Assembly (NCBI RefSeq): GCF_019931165.1
Contig: NZ_JAIOUP010000001.1
Coordinates: 372,001-436,000, forward strand
DNA from: Schnuerera sp. xch1
GTDB taxonomy: Bacteria; Bacillota; Clostridia; Tissierellales; Tepidimicrobiaceae
DNA: 64,000 nt
Direction of reading: 5' to 3'
A program made the translations under genes and the position numbers. Of the stretch, positions 8,166 through 16,954 are shown piece by piece (position 1 is the first letter of the stretch; every line of letters starts with the position of its first letter). A model generated the notes under the pieces. The model was given only the letters and a program-made list of their open reading frames with translations, searched no databases and was not told the origin of the DNA.

Positions 8166-9710
8166 TCACCTTTTTATCTTTTTTACTATATCTATGATAG
8201 TTCCATCCCTATATTCTACAGCTGCAACTATTCTTTCATCTGTTTCTATCTCCATAGGCTTTCCTGTAATCCCCTCTGCTATTTTCTTTAATTTCTCTAT
8301 ACTCATAACCTTTATTTTGGATTTTTCTAACTTTGCAATTAAATCCTGTCTTTTTGGATTTACAGCAATTCCTCTTTCTGTTACTAAAACATCTACAGTT
8401 TCACCTGGAGTACTAACTGTAGTAACCTTATCAACTATAACTGGAAGTCTACCCTTAAACAGTTGGGAAACAACTATAGCCAATTTAGATCCTGCAGCAG
8501 TATCACTATGTCCTCCTGAACCTCCCATTATAATTCCATTTGAACCAGTAGTTACATTTACATTAAAGTCTGTATCAATTTCAGTTGCACCTAGTATCAT
8601 AAGATCTAGATTGTTTACAACTGCTCCTTTATTGTGGGGATTTCCATACATAGTTGCTGTCATTGGTTGATGACTTTTATTATTTTTAAGGGATTCAATG
8701 GCACGCAAATCGAAGCATTGAACATCTAAAATCGAATCAAACAAACCTTCCTCAAGCATATCAACCATATATCCTGTAATTCCACCAGACATAAAACTAC
8801 CTTTTATATTTTTATCTTTCATTATTTCTCTAATGCTGGCAGCTACTGCTAAAGATATTCCTCCTGCCCCTGTTTGGAATGAAAAGCCATCCTTTAATAG
8901 TCCAGAGGCTTCTATTACCTTGGCTGCAAGCGTGGCAATTTTTAAGCCTATAGGATCCTTTGTTATTCTTGTGGTACCTGACACTATACCCTCTGGATCC
9001 CCTATCTTATCTACAACTACAATATAATCTACATAGTCTTGGCTAATTTCAATGGGACATACTGGGTAGGATACAAGATTATCAGTTATTGCAACAACCT
9101 TTTCTGCATAATAGGCATCGGATATGGCATATCCTAATACACCGCAAGCAGATTTTCCATAGACTCCATTTATATTCCCATAACTATCACAGGTAGAAGA
9201 TGCTATAAATGCCACATCTATTTTTATATCTCCACTTTCTATGGCCCTTGACCTTCCCCCATGGGTGTGCATTATTATTGGATTTTCAAGTATCCCTTCT
9301 GAAATAGCATCTGCCACCGGACCAGACATATAGGATGTATATAGTCCAGTTACTACGCCTGATTTCATATGGTCTATTAATGGTGAATGGATAGGAAATA
9401 TTGAGCTAGCTGCTATTTTAATATCCTTTATGCCCATACTAGCTATCTGATTCATTACCATATTAACTACATAATCTCCATTACGTAAATGATGGTGAAA
9501 AGAAATTGTCATTCCATCTTTTAGGCCAGATTTTTTAATAACTTCCTCTAAATTATCTAATACCTTCTTTTCATCAGGCATTATACTCTTAGCTCTTACC
9601 TGAGTTTTAATTATATCTGCCATATTGTCATAAGCCCCAGTAAAGGGCTTCACTTCCTTGTAATAGCCTTTAATAGTCTCTGGTATTTCTCTTCCTAAAG
9701 AATTCTTCAT
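8166..9710 (-). CDS. citF: Citrate lyase alpha subunit (citrate:acetyl-ACP transferase)
   Basis: About 514 residues, full length. It exchanges acetyl for citryl on the CitD acyl carrier. Glycine-rich CoA-transferase-like loops are visible, such as 'SFQTGAGGIS' and 'GGSGGHSDTAAG'. The ATG at 9710 lies after a GGGGGGTG ribosome site and is preferred over the GTG at 9719, which lies inside that site. It follows citE by about 15 bp. A citramalate lyase alpha subunit is closely related and cannot be fully excluded by eye. Confidence 0.95.
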   Translation of the reverse strand: MKNSLGREIPETIKGYYKEVKPFTGAYDNMADIIKTQVRAKSIMPDEKKVLDNLEEVIKKSGLKDGMTISFHHHLRNGDYVVNMVMNQIASMGIKDIKIAASSIFPIHSPLIDHMKSGVVTGLYTSYMSGPVADAISEGILENPIIMHTHGGRSRAIESGDIKIDVAFIASSTCDSYGNINGVYGKSACGVLGYAISDAYYAEKVVAITDNLVSYPVCPIEISQDYVDYIVVVDKIGDPEGIVSGTTRITKDPIGLKIATLAAKVIEASGLLKDGFSFQTGAGGISLAVAASIREIMKDKNIKGSFMSGGITGYMVDMLEEGLFDSILDVQCFDLRAIESLKNNKSHQPMTATMYGNPHNKGAVVNNLDLMILGATEIDTDFNVNVTTGSNGIIMGGSGGHSDTAAGSKLAIVVSQLFKGRLPVIVDKVTTVSTPGETVDVLVTERGIAVNPKRQDLIAKLEKSKIKVMSIEKLKKIAEGITGKPMEIETDERIVAAVEYRDGTIIDIVKKIKR

Positions 9711-9725
9711 CAAATTCACCCCCCT

Positions 9726-10598
9726 CTAAATAACTCCTGCAGTTTTTGCTTTCTCAAGTATTGTTTCAGCCCTATCAATTATAGGTGCATCGACCATTTT
9801 ACCTTGATATGAAAATACTCCTTTCCCTTTTCCCTTTGCTTCTTCCATTGCCTTAATCACATTTTGAGCATATTCTATCTCATCAATTGTTGGTGTAAAT
9901 ACCTGATTTATAATCTCTATTTGCCTAGGATTTATAGCTGCTTTACCTGTCATACCCAAACCCTTTCCACGAATAGTATCTTTTCTTAATCCTTCAAAAT
10001 CATCTACATCTGCAAAAGGTGTATCTATTGCATCAATTTTATATGTTTTACATATATGGGCTATTCTAGATCTAGCATAAAGTATCTCTTGTCCTTCTTT
10101 TGTTCTAGTTACTTCAAGGTCAGCAGTCAAATCTTCTGCTCCTAATAGTACAGCTATTGTCCTGTTTGAAGCACTGATAATATCCGCAATGTTTTCAATA
10201 GAATAGGCAGTCTCAGCAATAGGAATAAGCTTTATAGTATTTTCTAAAATACCTTCCTTCCTTTCTATTTTTCCAACTAATTTACAAATCTCCTCCATAT
10301 CTTCTTCGGTTGCCATGGGAATCATAAATGCATCTGGTTTTGCTTTTGTAATCACCTGAATATCTTTGATTCCAAATGGACTTGAAGGGGAGTTAATTCT
10401 TACTACTATTTCACAGCCATAAAAATCCACATGTTTTAAAGCGTTATGTACTAAATCTCTAGCTGCGTCTTTTTCTTCTATGCTGACGGAATCTTCTAAA
10501 TCCAATATAATACTATCTGCTCCTAGGACTCCAGCATTCTGTATCATATTTGGATTGTTCCCAGGCATGAAAAGTATAGTTCTTCTCAATCTATTCAT
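9726..10598 (-). CDS. citE: Citrate lyase beta subunit (citryl-ACP lyase)
   Basis: About 290 residues, HpcH/HpaI aldolase-fold family. It cleaves citryl-ACP into oxaloacetate and acetyl-ACP. The opening 'RRTILFMPGNNPNM' and 'DSIILDLEDSV' are standard for CitE. AGGAGG is followed after six bases by the ATG at 10598; the upstream in-frame GTG is less likely. It lies 12 bp after citD. The CitE of citramalate lyase looks the same, so the substrate call rests on the whole operon. Confidence 0.95.
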   Translation of the reverse strand: MNRLRRTILFMPGNNPNMIQNAGVLGADSIILDLEDSVSIEEKDAARDLVHNALKHVDFYGCEIVVRINSPSSPFGIKDIQVITKAKPDAFMIPMATEEDMEEICKLVGKIERKEGILENTIKLIPIAETAYSIENIADIISASNRTIAVLLGAEDLTADLEVTRTKEGQEILYARSRIAHICKTYKIDAIDTPFADVDDFEGLRKDTIRGKGLGMTGKAAINPRQIEIINQVFTPTIDEIEYAQNVIKAMEEAKGKGKGVFSYQGKMVDAPIIDRAETILEKAKTAGVI

Positions 10599-10613
10599 CA
10601 CTATCCTCCTTTC

Positions 10614-10877
10614 CTAATTAGCTCTATTGATTGCCGTTTCTAATCGTGCCCTGATTGTATAATCAAGTGCCCCACGATCGTTTGCAATAATTTTTATATC
10701 TTCTATTTCCAAATCTTTTAAAGTCTGTCTCATAACATTTTGGATTTGCTTGCCAAACTGCTTTAACACAATACTATCCAGTTGAATTTCTATACCCTGA
10801 CCCTGGTTAGGCTGTACCATAATATATATATCACTTGATTCTAATGTTCCTGCCCTAGCAGGCTTATTTATTACCAT
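10614..10877 (-). CDS. citD: Citrate lyase gamma subunit (acyl carrier protein)
   Basis: 87 residues. It carries the phosphoribosyl-dephospho-CoA group and shuttles acetyl and citryl between CitF and CitE. The modified serine lies in 'AGTLESSDIYI', around residue 14-15. It is the first structural gene of the lyase operon and starts after a GGAGGGG site. The long leader before it (10878-11129) holds an attenuator-like terminator. Confidence 0.95.
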   Translation of the reverse strand: MVINKPARAGTLESSDIYIMVQPNQGQGIEIQLDSIVLKQFGKQIQNVMRQTLKDLEIEDIKIIANDRGALDYTIRARLETAINRAN

Positions 10878-10902
10878 TCAACCCCTCCTTTCATAACCGT
10901 TA

Positions 10903-11014
10903 ATAAATAAAAAACCTTAAGTGATAAAAGTCACCTAAGGCAAATATTAAATCATATTCATCACTTACCACAGCCTATTTATTTTCCGTAGTCGTAAATT
11001 AATCTGATTAAGTG
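10903..11014 (-). promoter_or_regulatory. Candidate transcription attenuator in the citD leader
   Basis: On the minus strand an intrinsic terminator (arms 10931-10940 and 10915-10924, one G-U pair, then six T at 10909-10914) lies about 30 bp before citD. An upstream segment 10960-10967 is an exact 8-base complement of the terminator 3' arm (10918-10925), so it can act as antiterminator. A still earlier segment 11009-11014 can pair with 10962-10967 and block that antiterminator. This is the logic of a riboswitch or protein-controlled leader. The roughly 40-nt enclosed domain was not recognised as a known class. Confidence 0.5.
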
Positions 11015-11129
11015 GTATTGTTAATTAAGTTGTTTATATTTAAAATTATATAATATTATTTTATTATTTTAACTTTAAAAAATATTCTAATAATTTAATT
11101 AATAAAAAAATTATATAACAACAAAATAA

Positions 11130-11804
11130 TCAATTGACTTTTTTATAAAGGTAATTTGGTCGTCCAACAGAACCATATTCAAGGATACGAACAATAAATC
11201 CAATTTTTTCAAGATACTTCATATATCTTCTTACTGTAACAGTTGTAACCTTTAATCCTTCCGCAATCTCATCTGCACTTAAGGGATTGTCCCCATTAGT
11301 ATCTACAAATGTCATAACTCTATTTAATGTCAGCCTGTTTAATCCCTTAGGAATTACATTGTCTGTTGAAAGCATTTTACTAATCAATATTTTATCCAGT
11401 TCCTCTTGTCTAATGGTATTTTTCATGCTAAGTGTATTATATCTTGATTGATAATTTTCTAATGCCATTTTTAGCCTTTCGTATTCAAAGGGTTTAATCA
11501 GATAATCAACAACGCCTAATTTTAGAGCCTTATCTATTTTATCAACCTCTGCAGAAGCAGTAACCATTATGACATCACAATCTACCTGATTTTTTCTTAT
11601 CTGTTCCAGAATATATATTCCATCCTCATCTGGTAAATAAATATCTAAAATAACTAAATCAATTTTCTTCTTTTTTAAAAAAGATATTGCTTCCTTATAA
11701 TCTTTTACTATTCCTACAACCTGAAACCCTTCAACACTTTCCACATAGCCTTTATTTATCTTGGCAACCATGGGATCATCTTCAACTATTAGCACTCTGG
11801 ACAT
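11130..11804 (-). CDS. Response regulator of the CitB/DcuR/DpiA family
   Basis: 224 residues: receiver domain (about 1-120) with phospho-acceptor Asp54 in 'LVILDIYLP', an acidic pocket in 'VEDDP' and Lys in 'YLIKPFE', then a C-terminal winged-helix region ('LKVTTVTVRRYMKYLE'). It overlaps the sensor kinase gene by 23 bases. It probably activates the citrate lyase operon directly downstream in response to external citrate or another di- or tricarboxylate. The ligand cannot be read directly. Confidence 0.9.
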   Translation of the reverse strand: MSRVLIVEDDPMVAKINKGYVESVEGFQVVGIVKDYKEAISFLKKKKIDLVILDIYLPDEDGIYILEQIRKNQVDCDVIMVTASAEVDKIDKALKLGVVDYLIKPFEYERLKMALENYQSRYNTLSMKNTIRQEELDKILISKMLSTDNVIPKGLNRLTLNRVMTFVDTNGDNPLSADEIAEGLKVTTVTVRRYMKYLEKIGFIVRILEYGSVGRPNYLYKKVN

Positions 11805-13401
11805 TCCTTCTCTCCTCCTTAGGTATTATCACCTTAAAAGTAGTACCTTCCCCAATCGATGAGCTAACTTTTATTACACCATAGAGCTTTTCTACCTTTT
11901 CCTTGACTAAAGCTAGTCCAATTCCTCTGTTCTCAGATTTAGTACTATATCCTCTTTCAAATATCTTTTCTATGTATTCTTTCTCAATACCTAAACCATT
12001 ATCATTTATAGTTATTTCAATTTTATCTTCTAATTCATCAATAGACAGAGATACTCTTTTATTATCTTTGTTTTCCTTTACGGTAGCTTCAAAAGCATTT
12101 TCTATTAAATTCCCTATTATTATTACTAATGCTGTAGCCTTGTCCTTGTCATCAATAGCCTGGATTGGAGAAGTGCTATTTATATGAAAGTTTATTCCTA
12201 ACTCCTTAGCTCGACTAATTTTTCCTAGTACAATGCCTGCTAATACTGGATCATTTATTTTTTTCATTACTGAAACCAAAAGCTGTTCACGAGTATCTTT
12301 AATATTTAATATATATCTTTTTATCTCCTCTATATCCCCAATTCTGACCAAACCTAAAATAACATGGAGCTTATTTAAAAACTCATGGGAATTAGCCCTT
12401 AAGGTCTGAACCACTTCATTAAATCCGGTAATTTCCTCAGCTAATCTTGTTAACTCTGTCTTGTCTCTAAAGGATGCAATAACACCAATAGTTTCACCTT
12501 TATTAATAATGGGTACTATATTCATAACTATATTAATTCCATATAGATCTTTTTCCTTTTCTTTAAGTGGAATTCCTGTTTCAAGGACTTCTTCTAATCC
12601 ACTATTGGGAAACATATCAAAAATTTTTTCTCCTATAGGGTTTTTTCCTTCTATCCCAAGTATAGATTTGGCTGAATCATTTATCATTGTAATTCTTTTA
12701 TGTTGATCAATGGATATAATCCCCTCTTGAATAGCCTGTAGCATACCATTTTTTTCAATATATAGTCTACTTATTTGATGAGGTTCCAGTCCCAAGAGAG
12801 TTTTTTTAATGTTACTGCTAAAAAATATCGCACCTATTAAACCTAATATAAGCCCTCCTGTTGAATATAAAATAATGGTTTTTAAGGCATCTTTTTGTAA
12901 TGCAATTATCTCTTCAACTAATGTACCCACCATAATAAAGCCTACTTGTTTTCCTTTTGAATTACATATTGGTGCAAAGGCTCTAAGAGATGGGCCTAAT
13001 GTACCTACTGCCTCTGAAATATAAGATGCTCCCGTTTTTGTAACTTTTTCTTCATCTCCCCCCACAAAACAACGGCCCAATCTATCGGCTTTAGGATGAG
13101 CAAATCTCCTTCCCTCCATATTAGCTACTACAATCATATCTATATCCTTTAAAGCCTTCAATTGTTCATATGTATAATTTTGTATAAATCCGCTAGGATC
13201 TCCTTGTCCTAATATATCCCCAAAATAAGGATAGTTAGATATACTTAGAGCTGTATTCATGTTATTTACTCTAATCTTTTCTTTTAAATTGTTTACAGTC
13301 CAAATTGAAAAAAATATAGAAATGAAAACTACTGATGCTATAATGATAAAACTGGTGAAAAGCATTATCTTAGTTTTAAGACTTAATTTTGATATTTCCA
13401 T
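11782..13401 (-). CDS. Sensor histidine kinase of the CitA/DcuS family
   Basis: About 539 residues: transmembrane helix (about 12-35), extracytoplasmic PAS/Cache ligand domain, second transmembrane helix near 155-180, cytoplasmic PAS domain ('AIQEGIISIDQ'), histidine box 'ANSHEFLNKLH' and an HATPase domain with 'NDNGLGI' and 'GIGLALV'. The ATG at 13401 follows AAGGAGGG and is better than the ATG 42 bases upstream. It senses di- or tricarboxylates outside the cell and phosphorylates the overlapping regulator. Confidence 0.92.
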   Translation of the reverse strand: MEISKLSLKTKIMLFTSFIIIASVVFISIFFSIWTVNNLKEKIRVNNMNTALSISNYPYFGDILGQGDPSGFIQNYTYEQLKALKDIDMIVVANMEGRRFAHPKADRLGRCFVGGDEEKVTKTGASYISEAVGTLGPSLRAFAPICNSKGKQVGFIMVGTLVEEIIALQKDALKTIILYSTGGLILGLIGAIFFSSNIKKTLLGLEPHQISRLYIEKNGMLQAIQEGIISIDQHKRITMINDSAKSILGIEGKNPIGEKIFDMFPNSGLEEVLETGIPLKEKEKDLYGINIVMNIVPIINKGETIGVIASFRDKTELTRLAEEITGFNEVVQTLRANSHEFLNKLHVILGLVRIGDIEEIKRYILNIKDTREQLLVSVMKKINDPVLAGIVLGKISRAKELGINFHINSTSPIQAIDDKDKATALVIIIGNLIENAFEATVKENKDNKRVSLSIDELEDKIEITINDNGLGIEKEYIEKIFERGYSTKSENRGIGLALVKEKVEKLYGVIKVSSSIGEGTTFKVIIPKEERRNVQSANS

Positions 13402-13572
13402 AACCACCCTCCTTATGACCTGACTAGAACTGATAATAAACATTTTAAATATTACTTAATTGAAGCTACTAATATTGTCAAAACAATGTACCTAAATGCA
13501 ATAAATACTATTACTATGCAAATTTCCTTTATAGTTAAACCCATATGAGTAAAAAAATCATAAGACTATGTA

Positions 13573-13827
13573 TCACTTCGACAAAAATTTTATAATTCCT
13601 GTATTCTTCTTTATCATATTTTCTATAATATATTCTAATGTAGTATCCGCCTTCTTAATGGAATATCTAGTTGTAATAATAAAATGTCCAGGATTAATCC
13701 AATACATCCCATCAGGAACTTCCATAACATCTATACATTTTATTTCATTCTCTAGCCCACCTTCACCAGCCAACAATTTAAATTGTTTAAAATCATTATT
13801 TAATTTAAATAAATCCTTCACAATCAT
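13573..13827 (-). pseudogene. Truncated PucR-type N-terminal domain protein
   Basis: 84 residues matching only the first two thirds of the PucR (PF07905-like) N-terminal domain: 'VKDLFKL', 'LAGEGGLENEIKCIDVMEVPD' region and 'GHFIITTRYS'. Intact PucR regulators continue with a further sensor segment and a C-terminal helix-turn-helix, absent here in any frame. A GGGAGTG site precedes the ATG, so a small protein may still be made. It is more likely a decayed regulator. No known neighbour needs it. Confidence 0.6.
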
Positions 13828-13944
13828 GTTTTCACTCCCTAGTTGATAAACATAATATCATACATATAGATATATTTGGCCACTCAAATCTTAATTTTTT
13901 TATTAATCCATTTATATCATTTACTCTATAAATTAAATTCATCT

Positions 13945-13978
13945 AAAAAACCCTTTAAAGGATCACTCCTTTAAAGGG
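13945..13978 (-). terminator. Intrinsic terminator after the Lon-like protease gene
   Basis: Perfect 12-bp stem (13951-13962 with 13967-13978), four-base loop, followed on the minus strand by six T. It lies about 80 bp after the protease stop codon. Confidence 0.85.
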
Positions 13979-14055
13979 CAAATACTTAAGCAAGTCTTAT
14001 TGCTAATTTTAATGCTTCCTTCACATTTCAGTAGTCTCTTAAGTTCCTCCCTCTA

Positions 14056-16437
14056 TTATTTATATGATTTGCTTAATTCAGCATAATTTCTTAATTTTTC
14101 TTGTACAAGATAGTTTATAGTTCCTTTTTCATATTGGTTATTGTTATTTAATTTGCCCGCTTTAATTCGTGTTAATATTTCAATACCTTCATCTATAGTT
14201 CTTACAGCATATATCCTGAACTTATTATTCCTCACTGCTTCTATTACTTCATCTTTAAGCATTAAGTTTTGAATATTTTGGTGTGGAATAATTATTCCCT
14301 TTTCTCCTGTTAATCCTTTTAACTTGCAAATCTTATAGTAACCTTCTATTTTCTCATTTACTCCACCTATTGGCTGTATAAATCCTTTTTGATTCACTGA
14401 ACCAGTTACTGCAATGGATTGTTTTATAGGCTTACCTGATAAACTGGATAATAGTGCATATAATTCAGTACTTGAAGCACTATCTCCATCTATTCCGCCA
14501 TAGGACTGTTCAAAAGTTATACTTGCAGTTAATGTTAATGGAAAATCTTTAGCATATTTTTCTCCTAAATAACCACCTAGTATTAAAACCCCTTTATCAT
14601 GAATACTACCAGACTGTTTAACTTCTCTTTCTATATTTATAATTCCTTCTTTTCCTGCAAATGTATTTACTGTTATCTTATTAGGTCTTCCAAACATATA
14701 TTGGCCTATATTCACTACTGATAAACCATTGATTTCACCAATTTTTTCTCCTTTTGTATCTATTATTATAATACCGGATTCAATTGCTTCAGTCATCTTC
14801 TCTTCATGAATATTATTTCTAAAGTCCCTCTTCTCTATTGCTATATTTACTTCATCCTTAGTCACTATGGATTTGTCTCTTATGTTTGCCCATTGATCAG
14901 CCTCATATATTATTTCTACAAGATCATTAAATCTTGCCGTAAGTTTATCCTGATGAGCAGCTAAACGACTGCTATATTCAATAATTGTAGCTAAGCCAGT
15001 ATTATCAAAAGGTTTTAGGTTTTGTTCTTTACACTGATATGCAACAAAAGAACCAATCTTTCTAATATTTTCTAAGTTTCTATCCATTTCAATATCAAAA
15101 TCTGTTCTAATTTTAAATAATTTCTTAAAATCATCATCATAATTATATAGTAATTGATATATTTTAAAATCACCTATTAATATTACCTTTATATCTAATG
15201 GGATAGGCTCTGGGCTTAGTGTTTCTGATATAATGTTTAAACCAGTAATATTTTCTACCTTTAATTGTTCAGTGATTAAGGCTCTCTTTAAACTTTCCCA
15301 TGTTTTGCCGCTCTGTAATATATCTTTAACCTGTAATATAATATATCCTCCATTTGCCTCATGTAATGAACCTGGTTTTATCTGTGTATGATCTGTTTTA
15401 TATCCGCCAAATTGATTTATATAGTCAATCTTTCCAAATAGATTATAATAAGTTGGATTCATCTCTTTAACAACAGGAGCCTTTTTCTTATAGCTATTAT
15501 CCATGAATAAATTGATCTCATATCTTTTCATAGTATCTTCTTCTGAATTTATCATAAAAGGAAACCCTTGTACTTGTCTTTCATTATCTTTTCCTAAAAA
15601 TCCTTCATAGTTTTTAACTATATCATCTTTCATATCATTTAAATATTCACGTATCTTTTGGTTTTCATCATATTTCTCTATTAGTGGAGTTACATATTGA
15701 TCTAGTACTTCTATTACCTTACTTTCCTTTAACTTTTTCATTTCTGTATTAAAATCATTTTCAACTTTCTTTATTCTTCTAACATAATCATAAGCTTTAT
15801 GATTTAATTCATTTGATGTATTGGTTAAAGCTTCTATCTCTTCTTTTGACATATTGTTTAATTCTTCATCAGTAATAGGTTTGCCATCTTTTAAAGGAAT
15901 GCTTAATATACCATTTTCAGTCTGTCTAAATACAAAATTATATTCATTGGCTAAATCATTTAATTCAGCTAGTATATTTTTGGCTTTCTTTTGATAAACT
16001 GTATAGGTTAAATTCCTACTGTTTTCATACTCCTTTGAATCTAATGCCTTTGGAATTTCTAATACCAGCTTTTTTATAACAGTATCCACATCTTTTTTAA
16101 ATAATTTCCCCTGCCCAGTTTTTAAACTTATAGCTTTAGGAGAACTTGGTTTCTTAAAATTGTACACATAGCACCAATCTTTAGGTGCATCTTTCTTATC
16201 TGCAAATTTCTTGGTTACTAAATGAGAATAGCTATTTCTTCCTGTTCCTGTGAATCCTGAGACATAAATATTGTATCCCTTTCTACTAATGGACAATCCA
16301 TATTTTAATGCTTCCATTGCTCTATCCTGTCCTATTAGCTCTCTAGATGTTGATAGATCTTCTGTAGTCTTAGATTCAAATACCTCACAATCACATTTCT
16401 TTTTAAGCTTATCTAATGAAACTAAATAATTGTCCAT
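14056..16437 (-). CDS. LonB-like ATP-dependent protease (AAA_32/Lon proteolytic domain)
   Basis: 793 residues. The N-terminal AAA-like region has a degenerate P-loop ('GFTGTGRNS', about residues 60-68). The C-terminal Lon S16 peptidase domain has the Ser in 'DGDSASSTE' (about 653) and the Lys in 'GGVNEKIEG' (about 696), the Ser-Lys dyad. It lacks the N-terminal substrate domain of LonA. Family members in Clostridia degrade regulatory or damaged proteins in the cytosol. It is monocistronic with its own terminator. Confidence 0.92.
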   Translation of the reverse strand: MDNYLVSLDKLKKKCDCEVFESKTTEDLSTSRELIGQDRAMEALKYGLSISRKGYNIYVSGFTGTGRNSYSHLVTKKFADKKDAPKDWCYVYNFKKPSSPKAISLKTGQGKLFKKDVDTVIKKLVLEIPKALDSKEYENSRNLTYTVYQKKAKNILAELNDLANEYNFVFRQTENGILSIPLKDGKPITDEELNNMSKEEIEALTNTSNELNHKAYDYVRRIKKVENDFNTEMKKLKESKVIEVLDQYVTPLIEKYDENQKIREYLNDMKDDIVKNYEGFLGKDNERQVQGFPFMINSEEDTMKRYEINLFMDNSYKKKAPVVKEMNPTYYNLFGKIDYINQFGGYKTDHTQIKPGSLHEANGGYIILQVKDILQSGKTWESLKRALITEQLKVENITGLNIISETLSPEPIPLDIKVILIGDFKIYQLLYNYDDDFKKLFKIRTDFDIEMDRNLENIRKIGSFVAYQCKEQNLKPFDNTGLATIIEYSSRLAAHQDKLTARFNDLVEIIYEADQWANIRDKSIVTKDEVNIAIEKRDFRNNIHEEKMTEAIESGIIIIDTKGEKIGEINGLSVVNIGQYMFGRPNKITVNTFAGKEGIINIEREVKQSGSIHDKGVLILGGYLGEKYAKDFPLTLTASITFEQSYGGIDGDSASSTELYALLSSLSGKPIKQSIAVTGSVNQKGFIQPIGGVNEKIEGYYKICKLKGLTGEKGIIIPHQNIQNLMLKDEVIEAVRNNKFRIYAVRTIDEGIEILTRIKAGKLNNNNQYEKGTINYLVQEKLRNYAELSKSYK

Positions 16438-16494
16438 ACTTTCACCTCCCCCATTATATATTCTATGTACCCAAATAAAAAGAATATATTATAT

Positions 16495-16532
16495 TTGATT
16501 ACTATTCTCTATCTATTTCTATATGGTATAAT
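16495..16532 (+). promoter_or_regulatory. Extended -10 promoter of the 41-residue peptide mRNA
   Basis: TG at 16524-16525 plus TATAAT at 16527-16532 forms a perfect extended -10. The -35 region is weak. A start near 16539-16540 would put the 15-base arm 16540-16554 at the very 5' end of the mRNA. That arm is an exact complement of coding bases 16621-16635. Confidence 0.6.
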
Positions 16533-16587
16533 AATCTAAAGTTGTTTCTTTAATAAGCCTTCTCGTTAAAGCGAAGGAGGTGATAAT

Positions 16588-16713
16588 TTGAGGAGCTTGC
16601 TGGGAAAAGTAAAACAAAAAATTAAAGAAACAACTATTAAGTCCATTATTGACATTTTGCATAAAATCTTGTTAATAATAAACTTGATTTTAAACATTTT
16701 TAAGAAACAATAA
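16588..16713 (+). CDS. Unrecognised 41-residue cationic hydrophobic peptide (candidate type I toxin)
   Basis: A TTG start follows AAGGAGGTGAT, a near-perfect ribosome site, and a 41-codon frame ends in TAA. The N-terminal third is Lys/Arg-rich; residues 19-38 are almost all Ile/Leu with spaced polar residues (IIDILHKILLIINL), ending in KKQ. This is a membrane-binding, amphipathic-helix pattern. I do not recognise a family. The SD is paired in a small hairpin (16558-16562 with 16573-16577) and the 5' end pairs with codons inside the frame. A strong convergent antisense promoter and a shared bidirectional terminator follow. This layout matches type I toxin genes; the function is inferred. Confidence 0.6.
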   Translation: MRSLLGKVKQKIKETTIKSIIDILHKILLIINLILNIFKKQ

Positions 16714-16790
16714 TGGCAAAACCCTCAGAACTTGCCTTCTGAGGGTTTTTAATTCGATAACTTGATTCGCTTACTGGTATTTTCTTTTGT
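16712..16790 (-). ncRNA. Predicted antisense RNA (candidate type I antitoxin) opposite the 41-residue gene
   Basis: Predicted from a near-consensus minus-strand promoter to the shared hairpin at 16718-16749, about 80 nt. It would overlap the 3' end of the peptide mRNA. A 7-base element in its terminator loop region (16734-16740) is repeated in the peptide mRNA leader (16557-16563). The RNA could therefore pair with the leader as well as with the 3' end. The 3' T-run on this strand is short (four T). No transcription data are available. Confidence 0.45.
16718..16750. terminator. Bidirectional terminator shared by the peptide mRNA and the antisense RNA
   Basis: 13-bp perfect stem (16718-16730 with 16737-16749), six-base loop. 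Five T follow on the plus strand and four on the minus strand. Confidence 0.85.
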
Positions 16791-16796
16791 ACTTTT

Positions 16797-16824
16797 ATTA
16801 TACCATACAAAAGAAATTTGTAAA
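16797..16824 (-). promoter_or_regulatory. Strong antisense promoter
   Basis: On the minus strand TTTACA (16819-16824), a 16-bp spacer, then TGG plus TATAAT (16797-16802): five of six -35 matches and a perfect extended -10. It faces the 41-residue gene and no minus-strand protein gene starts near it. Confidence 0.65.
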
Positions 16825-16826
16825 GC

Positions 16827-16891
16827 ACTATTTTAAGTCCATTATTAATACTATACATAAAATTTTATCATTAATATTATACCCAATTAAC
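16827..16891 (+). pseudogene. Degenerate second copy of the 41-residue peptide gene
   Basis: Bases 16827-16880 align with 16632-16685 of the intact gene. In the frame containing 16835 the sequence reads KSIINTIHK against KSIIDILHK. A two-base and a one-base insertion break the frame, and no ribosome site is left. It lies just beyond the antisense promoter, suggesting an ancestral tandem array. Confidence 0.55.
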
Positions 16892-16954
16892 AACAAAAAA
16901 ATAATTTTAAATTGATTAATTTAAATAATTTTATAAAGTAAAAACTCCTCTTAT

